From positions 496,001-560,000 of the forward strand of contig CAJZBQ010000020.1 of assembly GCA_914767885.1 (NCBI GenBank): DNA of 64,000 nucleotides, in the 5' to 3' direction. The first letter of the stretch is position 1. Each line of letters begins with the position of its first letter. A program made the position numbers and the translations under genes. Shown piece after piece: positions 1 to 9,092 of the stretch. This DNA comes from Blepharisma stoltei. Its lineage: Eukaryota; Ciliophora; Heterotrichea; Heterotrichida; Blepharismidae. Below the pieces are notes generated by a model. The model ran no database searches, was not told the DNA's origin, and saw nothing but the letters and a program-made list of their open reading frames with translations.

Positions 1-104
1 CCTCAAGGCGGCAGAGACCCTGTTTAGGCTTTATCAGGATGGGTCATACCTACTTCACAGGGAGTGTATAGAGCTCAATTTCTCTCAATGTCACCATTTT
101 ATTT
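1..104 (+). repeat. End of a dispersed retroposon-like repeat (family E)
   Basis: GC-richer sequence with a TTATCAGGATGGG...GGGAGTG core that recurs, in the opposite orientation, at 15192-15621 and, in the same orientation, at 60603-60991. All three copies finish with a similar edge (GTCA..ATTTATTT). Here the repeat abuts the open frame of the gene starting near 105, so it is probably the right end of an insertion that interrupts that gene; the left part lies outside the window. Confidence 0.6.
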
Positions 105-1058
105 CATGATGTGATAAAAGAATTAATTAACTCTGATATTCCAAATATTGAATCTTTACTGGAAGATTTAAGCGAGCTAATTATTGATTGCCTTGATAAA
201 GAAGCTGATATTCAAGGAATTTTATATTTACTCTGCGAAAAATCAAATACTGAAGGTGCACTGCTAAGTTTTTTACCAATTGCCTTAAATAAGCTTTCTG
301 GAGACAATCTTAAATGATTTTTCTGTAAAGCTTGAAATTCAGGTATTTCAGCATCATCTGCAAAATTATCATACACTCTTATGATCCTTTCAGTGAAAAT
401 TGCTGAAAAAGGAGGCTTCCTAAATTCTAATGAAGGGGTTCAAGCAATCTTAGGTGCTGCGATTTCTGCAATAAAAAGTGAATCTTTAGACCAGCTAGCA
501 TATATACAAGGATATTTAAATAGCATACAGGGGCATGACCAAGAAATCGCTTTATTAGACTTTGAGATATTTTTGTTGACTAATCAAGGTAACTATGATG
601 AATATCTGTTAAGTCATTCTATTAATTTCTATCCTTATTTCGCATCAATTGCTTTAGAAAAGTCAAAAAAGGATTTGGCAAAGAAGTGCCTCCAACTATT
701 AGTGCAAGCGAATTTTGATAAAAAGGTCCAAATTTCTGCAATTAAGCAATTGCTTTTGCTATCAACTACATTCGAAGAGACTGAAGACTATCTCATAAAA
801 GCTATAGAAATTTTATCCCAATGGCCTGAAATTCAAAGCAATAGATTGGAACTCCAAGCAGAGTCTGAATGGCTTCTCGCTACATCTGTAAACAGCGGAA
901 TCAAAGCATACAGTCTTTCCCAAATTCACATTTCAGAAAGATGGCTATTTTATGCTTTAAAAATGGCTGAAATTTCTCATGATTTACTCGAAACGAAAAT
1001 TCATGATCTTTATATAGAAGTTTTAAATCAAAAAAATAATTTGTTAAAGTTTTCATAA
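105..1058 (+). CDS. SPO22/ZIP4-like (TEX11-type) helical repeat protein, 3' part
   Basis: Open frame to TAA at 1056-1058 once TGA at 315 and 333 is read as Trp; without that it breaks in two. The product is all-helical and TPR-like. The stretch 'ESEWLLATSVNSGIKAYSL' resembles the W-L...N-x-G-x-x-x-Y segment typical of the meiotic SPO22/ZIP4/TEX11 family, which acts as a scaffold for crossover proteins on chromosome axes. No ATG starts the frame: it emerges from the repeat at 1-104, so the 5' part is probably beyond an IES outside the window. The stop directly abuts the stop of the convergent gene (1059), leaving no intergenic base. The family call is tentative; any TPR protein would look similar. 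Confidence 0.45.
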
Positions 1059-4009
1059 TTAGCGCTTTCCTTTAATCATCATTTGAATTCTTTCGCTTAG
1101 TCAAGGATGCCATTGATTAAATGGTATACTTGATTGCTGGACTGTGGCAAATAACTCGTCAGAATTTAGAGAAGCTGGGATTTTTTCTCGATTAGGTGCA
1201 TTCATTTTTACAGCCTGCAAGGTCTAAATAGAGTTTACCATAGCAAAATATTCTTCCATAGCTGGCTTGCGGGGAGGAGGAGCTCTTCTATTTCTTCTTG
1301 GACTTGATGAGCCAGTGCTTTTGGTTTCTTCTTCGTCAGTTGTGACAGATTTTAAAGGAGAAATCTTGAATTTTTTACCTGTCCAAAAGTCTAGCTGCAC
1401 AATTGGCTTTAAAATCGAGAGAGTTTCTGAGGTAGTAATTAGCAGACTTTGGTGAACTGGGTCAACATTAAAGGTTTGTCTTGAATTAGTGAAGCCTTTG
1501 GCTGATTTTTTTAGAACTATAGAGGGCAATTTTGACAAGCTGATTTCTTGGATTTGAGGTTTACAGCAAAGAATGCCTAAATTTGATAATATCAGGCAAG
1601 ATCTGCGAAGAGCAAGAGAATTAAAAACTTCAATTTCTTCACTGTCACTAAAGGTAGGACGCCTTTTATCGCTTGTGAAAACTTCAAAGCTTTTAAATTC
1701 AAGATTGTGTGATATTTGAGGAATAAATAAAGATTGCTGAGAGCAATTTTTAAAGTATCTTTGGCTTTTTATACTATAGCTAAACTGGGAAACTGAAATT
1801 TCCTGCTCTCTTGGCTTCACTGAAATAACTTTAAGAATTTCTTTTGAGTTGTTGTTGGATTTCGGTATAAAAATATTTTTCGAAAAAATTCCAAGACTCT
1901 GCTTTGGAGGTTTAATATTACAACTAGTAAATGCAGTGCTCGTATTATTGCTTATACTTCTTGGTATTTTAATGTTTAGTGACTGAATACTGAGAATTTG
2001 ATGCTTTGGTATTATGGAAACAATATACATTAAAATGGTGTTTTCGCACTTTGCTTCTGTAGCTGACATCCCACAGGGTGTGCAGGACCTGAGGAAGGGA
2101 GAATTGAAGTTCGTAAATGTGTATCTGACCAAATATTTCTTGTTTGGTGAAGCTGAATGTTGAATAGCTGACTGCATGCAAACTCCAACACCAATTTCTT
2201 GCCTCAGAGGGAATGGAGCCAAGAGTGGGAAGGGATCTTTCAAGCGTGAAACAAGGACTTGCAACCTGGGCTTCTGATTCCATTTGGCCAAGAGTCAATC
2301 AGAAAATTCAATATTTTGAATTTTCCATTTTGGGAACCTTGTTAACGTGCGGGGCGGTGATACAACTTATCCAACTACCGGGGAGCAAGCGCAGGCAGGA
2401 GCATCCTTTATAAGGTCGTCAAGAACTGGCGAGCAGGTGACACGCTACTTGGGGATTTAGTAGTCCTTCAGGAATTACTTATAAGTCTAATAAACGTGAA
2501 AGGCATTATGGAAATATGTGAAAGAGTCTCATAAGAATAAGGGTTTTGAGGAATTATTTCAGATTTTTTTTGAATATTTGGATTTATTTGAATATCGAAA
2601 GTTGAGAATTTTTTAAGATTTTTTCTCTCAATTTTGATATAATTTGAATCAATACTTAGCTTTTTAGAACTTGGGAAAAATCCATAAGATTTTGTAGAGG
2701 TATCAAAATACCTCTTATTTTTTATATTTTTAGCAATTTTTATTTTGTTTAATGGAGCGATATAAATGTTTCTTGAAAAATACTCGAGTTGTTGAGATTC
2801 TGGAAAAATGCTGAAAGAAGTATTTGAAGTTGTAAATGATGCTGATGATTTTGCGTCTTCATCGGATTCATAAAATTGATAATCTTTTATGTTGTAGGGT
2901 CTAATTGATATATGTTGGTCTTGTTTCTTAATCTTTAGCTGCATAGGTTTATTTCTTTGGTTAAATACATGATTTTTTTCGTCCTGGTTGATCTTCTCAT
3001 TTTCATGATTTTTTAAATTAAGTTTGAAAACTTTTTCAAGAGAAAGCATAGGTTTTGAGGCCCCAAAGCTTTCAGTTCTTTTCATCATCCCATATACAGA
3101 ATATATTTTTCCAGCAACTACTGACAGTTGTGGCTTGAATTTCAAAATTGGTTTAATAGAAATTGAATACTGCTTTAGAACTTCCCAATGCTCCTGCTCC
3201 TCTTCTTCAATAACGCCATTACTTCTGTTTCCGAAAGAAAACCTGATTTCAGGCATCATTTCACTGATTCCTGGACAGCTAATGTGGCCTGTTTTCTTAA
3301 TTTTAAGTTTCGTTTTACTCTTCTTTGTCGCTTTAATATCAATTTTTCATGCTTCACTTTTCGATAGTCTCCCTATTTTTTCTTTCTGCTTTTTTTCGTT
3401 TTCTTTCTTTTTTTGAGCTTCAATCTCTCGATGTTCTAAGTCTTGTCCAAAAGCATCTTTGTAATTTACTTTTACATCATCAATCAAATTTACCATTCTT
3501 TCCAACTGCTCATTGCATTTCTTCAGCTTTCTGTTTTCTAATATAAGACTTGAATTATCAACTCTCAGCTGGGCAGAGGTTTGCTTCAGTCTTTCTATTG
3601 TTCCTTCTTGCAGCTTATAGAGCTCATCTGCCTCCAAAAATCTTTCACTCAGCTCTTCCAGCTCTTTTTCCAATTTCTCGCATTTTTCTCGGAATTCTGC
3701 ATTTTCATGCCTCAGTAACGCTGTGATGTCTACTGGAATAATGCTTTCCAACTTCTGAGCAGCCCTCTCAGGCCCATCTTTACTTGGTAAAAATTTCTTA
3801 AGTTCTTGTCTTAACCTTTTATTTTCATTTCTCAATCTTGCTGATTCTAGAGTTGCTCTATAGTCTTAGCTTAACTTATTTATAGCATTTTTATTTTCGC
3901 TGCAGGGTTGTATTCCACCGGAGCTTTCACAATTTTTACATGTGTCACTATGGCCAATCTTTTTTGATCCCCAGATTACGCTTGGATATGATGTTGCTGG
4001 CTTCAAGGG
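1059..4009 (-). CDS. Large coiled-coil protein, split by a retroposon-like insert
   Basis: The minus-strand frame begins with a Cys-x2-Cys-containing N-terminal region (about 3900-4009), then a long coiled coil rich in E/K/L (3350-3835), then a basic, Ser-rich tail with repeated phrases such as 'LEYFSRNIYI' and 'LGIFSKNIFI', ending 'ERIQMMIKGKR' and TAA at 1059-1061. TGA codons (e.g. 3347-3349) are read as Trp. Two introns are needed: 15 nt at 1224-1238 (GTAAACTCTATTTAG) and probably 18 nt at 3858-3875, which removes an in-frame TAA. A 494-bp insert flanked by ATTATGGAAA repeats (2011-2020, 2505-2514) separates the two halves; removing it joins them in frame ('TLSHISI' to 'IPKHQIL'). About 807 residues follow from the first shown codon. 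No homologue recognised; the start codon is unresolved. Confidence 0.6.
2011..2514. mobile_element. IES, retroposon-like, 494 bp, 10-bp target duplication
   Basis: Direct repeats ATTATGGAAA at 2011-2020 and 2505-2514 flank GC-richer sequence unlike the surrounding gene. Excision between them restores the frame of the coiled-coil gene (494 is the length required by the phase difference). Part of the insert (about 2275-2450, GATTACC/ACTACCGGGGAGCA region) resembles the repeat at 46437-46870. It carries no recognisable protein. Confidence 0.75.
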
Positions 4010-4012
4010 CTT

Positions 4013-4186
4013 ATGAGAGAGCGACTCTTGTCCTCTTCACGCCGTGCAGCAATTAAAGGATTCTTCGCTAACGCTGAACGGAGGTGGAAAATACCACAAG
4101 CCTTTCAGATCATCTGAAGCTTACCAGTCTTTGTCAAGACAGAATACAAAGCCAGGCCTAATAATTACAAAATGGTAAGTGAATAG
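4013..4186 (+). CDS. Possible 57-aa basic protein (or antisense of the coiled-coil gene start)
   Basis: ATG at 4013 opens a 58-codon frame (one TGA read as Trp) ending TAG at 4184-4186. The product is basic and carries 'RRWKIPQAF' and 'KTEYKARPNNYKM'. It overlaps the unresolved 5' end of the minus-strand coiled-coil gene, so only one of the two readings is likely real here. No family recognised. Confidence 0.25.
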
Positions 4187-4225
4187 TGCCGATAAGCAGA
4201 TTATCACCTTACAAATATCGCCATT

Positions 4226-4498
4226 TTATGATTTAGTTGCTCTCGGGTCAGATTTTGAAGGAGAGTCATAAGTCGGTGATGGAGTATCTGGTGCATCTTG
4301 GATTATTTCTTGGTAGCGTGCTAAATAATACAAAGCATAGTCAACGGCCACTAAACAGTCTTTTTTTATAAGCATGATATCTTCAATGAGTTCTTCAGGC
4401 AGATTTTCTTCGAATGAGTTTATATTATAATCTTCAAACCTTTTCTTTATTTTTTCTAGGACTTTGGAGGATACGTCAATATTGCTTCGCCCGTTCAT
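4226..4498 (-). CDS. Small helical protein of unknown function (90 aa)
   Basis: ATG at 4498-4496, TAA at 4228-4226. The product 'MNGRSNIDVSSKVLEKIKKR...' is predicted helical in its first two thirds, with an acidic patch, and ends in a Ser/Pro-rich tail. Its start lies only 8 bp from the start of the divergent DEAH helicase at 4507, so the two genes must share promoter sequence or have promoters inside each other's coding region. No family recognised; the ordinary codon use and tight packing support a real gene. Confidence 0.6.
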   Translation of the reverse strand: MNGRSNIDVSSKVLEKIKKRFEDYNINSFEENLPEELIEDIMLIKKDCLVAVDYALYYLARYQEIIQDAPDTPSPTYDSPSKSDPRATKS

Positions 4499-4506
4499 CT
4501 TAAAAA

Positions 4507-7500
4507 ATGTCAAATGACTTGATTGAAGAATTACGATTTGAGAAGGACTCTAATAATATAATAGCAGGGCATGAATCTGATAGAAATTCATTACCTATTA
4601 TGAGATATAGAGACCATATATTGTATTCACTAGAGATTGCAAGCACTGTAATTGTTGTTGGGGAAACTGGGTGTGGGAAGTCTACACAGATTCCTCAGAT
4701 TTTATATGAAGCTGGCTGGAATTTTCAAGATAAAGTTATTGCTGTAAGTTTGCCTCGAAGAATTGCGACAATATCGCTGGCAATGAGAGTTTCTCAAGAA
4801 ATGAGGGTAAAAAAGCAAGTTTCTTAATCTCCCCTTCGTCAAGGAGCAAATCCCTGTTTTTTAAGTAGCGACCGACCATCCGTAAGCCATCAAAAATTTT
4901 TTATGAAAAAATATTTTGATATATAGTACCCACCCCCCTCGTTTGTCGCATTTTCTAGTTTTTTTTTTAACTCCCCCCCCCCCTCCGTGAGCGAACAAAA
5001 AAATTTTGTTCGCTCACGGAGGGGGGTTAATTTTTTTTTTTAAAAAAAAATTTATATATAAATTTTATAAAAAATATTTTTTTCGAAATTTAAAACAATC
5101 CTAATTTTGCAAAATTGGGAAGCAAATATTAATTTAATTTGCAAAATTTATGTTTTAAAACGCAAATTTGTTTAAAATTAAACAGAATTAGCTCTAGATT
5201 TCATTATACTAATTATCACTTATATATCAAAATTTTTTTCCATTAAAATTTTTTCTATTAAAAAAATTTTTGTTCACTCACGGAGGGTGGGTTTTTGGTC
5301 AAAAAAATGGCGATTTTTCTAATGGTTTTGTTCGCTCACGGAGGGGGGGGGGGAGTAAGGGAAAAAAAATTTTACAGGACCTCGTTTGTCGCAATTTCTA
5401 GTTTTTTTAATTTTTTTTGATGTCGCAAATCTTTAGTTTTTTAAAAAATAGTTTCTGATTAATTTAATTGAGTAATTATAGAGGAGTTTACCTTACATTT
5501 GCCTGCAGAGGGTTAGCAGGCCCGAGTCCTTCCCACTTTACTCTCCCCTTTATAGAGAATAGATTAAATTCGCTTATTAACTCCATTCTCCTTGCGCTTC
5601 AATGACCTGCCTTGCTCTTTCATTTTTCACCTTAAGAATGGAATTTTGCACTTCCTCAAAAGAAATTTCGTCCCATGACTCCTGAATGGCAGCAATTAGT
5701 CTGGCTTTGCTGTCAGGCCTTCTTTTCTCCACTTTCCTCTTCAAATTGGCCCAGATCATCTCAATTGGATTGAGATCTGGGCTCTTCGGCGATTGAGTCT
5801 TCACATCATCCCCGTTTTCTCTGCAATATTCCATAGTCTGCCTTGCAGTATGGGCTGTTGCCCCATCCTGAACGAAGGTGTAGTCTCCATCTAAAGGCTC
5901 AATATAGCCCTGGAGAATGTCTCTGATATAGACCTGGGCATTGATACTTCTCCTTCTTTATGAAGAGCATTTTGCCAAAAACGATAGAAATTCCTCCCCA
6001 GATCATAATTGAGGTTTTTCAATTGATAGGCTCTTCAATCGTTGCGTTTATCCCTTCTTTGCACCACGACAAATTAGAGTTACGAAAGAGATGCACATAG
6101 CACTCATCACTGAAGATCCATGAAGCGATATCTGAGTCAATCAAAGACCTAGCCCAGGACATTCTCTGCTCTTTATGAGCTTCAGTTAGCTGTAGAACAA
6201 CCCTCTTCTTCCTATAGATATATCCCCTCTTCTTCAGCTCTTTTCCTAGCTGTTCTTCGCTGATGTCAACTGTCTTTCTTTTGAATTGGGCCCTCAAACT
6301 TGCCTTGCTGACAAAGCCTGTATCCTTCTCACATTCCTTAATGACCTCAGCAAAGTCTTCATCACTTCAATGCTTTAGGGGAGATCTGGATAGTGCCTCT
6401 TCTCTTCCAGCCGCTTTGTCAGATTCACTCTCAGTATTCTCTGCAGCAATTCGCTCAATAGTCCGTTTAGAAGTCCCCAAGATTGTCGCAAGTTCTTCGT
6501 TTTTAAAGAAACCTACGTCAATGATCCTCTTGACTATGCCCTCTCCATCATTTCCACTTGATTTTCTTAGGAGGAGGCGATAGTCCATGGTCCACAAGCT
6601 TCCGCCTGAGCTCTAAAGTGTGCTCTTCAGGATTGAACTTGTTGGTGTAGTGCCTGATCGTCGTCAGGCTCATGTCCTTGCCACAAGCAGCAAGACGCTC
6701 TTGGATCTGGTTTGCATTGAGCCTCTCTCCATAGGCCATGCTTTGAATCATTGCCGGGATTTTTATCGGCTGGTCCTCAATTTCGCGCAACTCCATTAAT
6801 TAATATGGAAGACTAGAAATTAAGCTATCAAATAAGGAATAGGCATGAAGATAGGGGAATAAGAATGGTGAATGGCAAGTGGTGAGGCTTAAGCAATGGG
6901 AGCAGGTAATGGGAAGCAAGCTGTGGGGATTGAGGAATGGGAGCAAGGATTTTGAAGGAAGAAATGATGAAATTTCACTAACTGATCCCTTGACGAATTT
7001 TAATTTTTAGGAATTTATAGAGAGAAAAAAAAAACTAGAAAATGCGACAAGCGAGGTCCTGAACCGATTTTTTTTTGGCTTTAAAAAAAAAACTAGAAAA
7101 TGCGACAAATGAGGTCCTGAAAATTTTTTTTTCTCTTATAAAAAAAAAACTAGAAAATGCGACAAATGGCAAAAAACTAGAAAATGCGACAAACGAGGGG
7201 GGGGGTACTATATAAGTGATAATTATTATGAAACCTCTCGCTTACTCTATTGAATTTTAAACAGCTTGCATTTCAATATTTAAATTTTACACTTAAATTA
7301 ATTTTTACTTTCCGATTTTTCAAGTTTTGATATTTAATTTAAAATTTATATATACGATCAAACAAAGTATTTTTATTTTACTTACGAAGGGGGAGTTATA
7401 AGATCAGGTTTGACGATAAAACCTCTAATGATACAAAAATCAAGTTCATCACTGATGGAGCCTTGATTAGAGAAATCATGTGCGATCCTCTGCTTACACA

Positions 7501-9082
7501 ATATTCAGTAATTATGGTTGATGATGCGCACGAAAGAAGCATTTATACTGACTTACTACTTAGTTTGCTGAAAAAGTAAAAGCTATTTAGAATTAAAGTC
7601 AAGAGAAAAGACTTAAGAGTCATTATTTCATCAGCTACCATAGATGCAGAAAGCTATGCTGAGTTTTTTCATGATAAAGGAGAAAATATACAGATTTTGT
7701 CAATTGAAGGCAGAACATATCCAGTTGATGTTTATTATTTAGAAGAACCATGCGCTGATTATATTAAAAAAGCTGCTGAGACAGTAAAAAATATCCATGA
7801 AAGCCAGCCAAGAGGCGATATTTTAGTATTTTTAACAGGCCAAGAAGATATCCATTTATTTTTGCAAAGTTTGCAAGATACCTCAGGGCTAGAAGGCTTA
7901 CCTTTATATTCAGGCCTTTCTACTGAAAAACAGATGGAGGTGTTTTCTTCTCATCATTCTGGACGTAGAGTTATCGCAAGTACAAATATAGCTGAAACTT
8001 CGATTACTATTGAAGGAATTTGTTATGTAGTTGACTGCTGTTTTGTGAAAGCAAAAATTTATAATCCTGCATCGAATACTGAATATTTGAACGTCATCCC
8101 TATTTCAAAAGCCCAAGCTTCTCAAAGAGCGGGAAGAGCTGGAAGAATAAGGCCTGGAAAATGCTATAGACTATGCACTGAGTCTGCTTTCATAAATCTT
8201 CAAGAATCCTCAGTTCCTGAAATATTAAGGTCGGACTTGACTTCAACTGTTCTATTTTTGAAATCACTGGGAATCAGAAATATCCCGAATTTCCAGTTTA
8301 TCGATCAGCCGAATAAAACTTCTGTCGTAAAAGCATTGGAGGTCCTTTACAGTCTTGGAGCAATTGACGATTTTGGAGAACTTACGAAAACAATAGGATA
8401 TCAAATTGCTGAATTTCCGATTGATCCTCGATTTTCAGTAATGCTGCTGAATTCATGCAAAGATGAATTCCACTGTAGCCGTGAAATGCTAGAGATTGTT
8501 TCAATGCTCTCTATTCAAAACTTATTCTCAGGAAAAGGCATTGAAAATGCCTTATGAACCAAGCGTAAGCTTGGTGCCAAAGAAGGCGATCATATTTGCT
8601 TATTAAATATTTTCGAGAATTTCAACAGAATACAAAACTTTCAAGAAAGAAAACGGTTTTGCCAAGAACACAAACTTAGTATGAGAGCCTTACAAAGGGC
8701 TTATCAAATAAAAGAGCAGCTTTATAGAATAATGGGGAAATTTAAATGTAAAATAGTCAGTTGCGATGGGGATGTCGAAGGAATTTTAAGGTGTCTTGTG
8801 ACTGGACTTTTTGCGAATGCTGCGCAAAGGAATCCAAATGGGACATATAAGACAGTCAAAGGTGACCAGCTGTTTTATTTGCACCCTACTAGCATTTTAG
8901 GAGCTTTAAAGCCTCCATGGGTAGTATTTACAGAAGTAATTCAGCAAGACAAGCCCTATATATGCGAAGTCAGCGAAATTGACGCAGACTGGCTATCAGA
9001 GTTAGCCCCTCACTATTTCTCCGACACCAGAGCTATGCAATTACAGATCCAACACAGAAGATTACAAAATGTAGCACAATAA
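4507..9082 (+). CDS. DHX35: DEAH-box RNA helicase, DHX35-like, interrupted by a 2.57-kb IES
   Basis: Spliceosome-type DEAH helicase. Exon 1 (4507-4824) gives the N-terminus and Walker A 'GETGCGKST' (residues 52-60) and motif Ia-like 'LPRRIAT'. After the IES (4825-7396 removed, one TA kept) the frame resumes 'YKIRFDDKT', then motif II as 'DDAHERS' (Asp replaces the usual Glu of DEAH), 'SSATID', '[14 protein letters not shown]', and motif VI 'QRAGRAGR', followed by the HA2 and OB-fold region ('[14 protein letters not shown]'). One 15-nt intron (7576-7590) and one TGA=Trp (8555-8557). The joined length is 662 aa, against about 700 for animal DHX35, with no extra N-terminal domain, which favours DHX35 over DHX8/Prp22. 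Its stop is 10 bp from the convergent TBC gene. Without IES removal translation ends just after residue 106 at the TAA in the IES edge. Confidence 0.9.
4968..5356. mobile_element. MITE (CCGTGAG family) nested inside the Tc1/mariner element
   Basis: TA at 4968 and 5355 flank a 387-bp copy: ACTCCCCC, hairpin CCTCCGTGAGCGAAC...GTTCGCTCACGGAGG, AT-rich core, then GTTCGCTCACGGAGGG...GAGTA. It is nearly identical to the copies at 9751-10152 and 10270-10666, so it is a recent insertion and the third nesting level. Confidence 0.85.
5577..6796 (-). pseudogene. Tc1/mariner-type DDE transposase, frameshifted
   Basis: Read on the minus strand from about 6796: an N-terminal helix-turn-helix region ('[14 protein letters not shown]', then '[15 protein letters not shown]'), the first catalytic Asp in '[11 protein letters not shown]', the second in 'QDGATAHTA', and the third residue as Glu in '[15 protein letters not shown]', i.e. 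a DD34E-like triad. TGA codons are read as Trp. The three segments lie in three different frames (changes near 6560-6597 and near 5950), so this copy is broken unless unrecognised introns or sequence errors account for the shifts. It sits inside an IES and would be lost from the somatic genome. Confidence 0.85.
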
Positions 9083-9092
9083 AATTAACCAA

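Larger units (their letters stand above)
4926..7208 (-). mobile_element. Tc1/mariner transposon nested in the IES
   Basis: Inverted ends GTACCC...CTCGTTTGTCGCA (4926-4960) and TGCGACAAACGAGG...GGTAC (about 7172-7208), flanked by TATA on both sides, consistent with TA target duplication in the MITE shell. The motif CTAGAAAATGCGACAAA is repeated at the right end (about 7034, 7092, 7149, 7176) and at the left (4932, 5383), a subterminal array that may bind transposase. It encodes a decayed transposase (5577-6796) and has received a further MITE (4968-5356). Confidence 0.8.
4825..7398. mobile_element. IES, 2572 bp, MITE-like shell containing a Tc1/mariner element
   Basis: Bounded by TA at 4825-4826 and 7397-7398. 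Ends are inverted (TAATCTCCCCTTCGT at left; ACGAAGGGGGAGTTA at right). The shell flanking the inner element (TTTTGATATATA / TATAAGTGATAATTATTATG) matches the interior of the CCGTGAG MITE family, so the shell is a diverged member. Excision joins GTTTCT to TATAAG in frame within the helicase. Confidence 0.9.

Noticed and set aside
2468-3259. Two independent minus-strand genes at 1059-2177 and 2408-4009
   Set aside because: The ATTATGGAAA direct repeat and the exact phase match of a 494-bp removal support one gene split by an insert.
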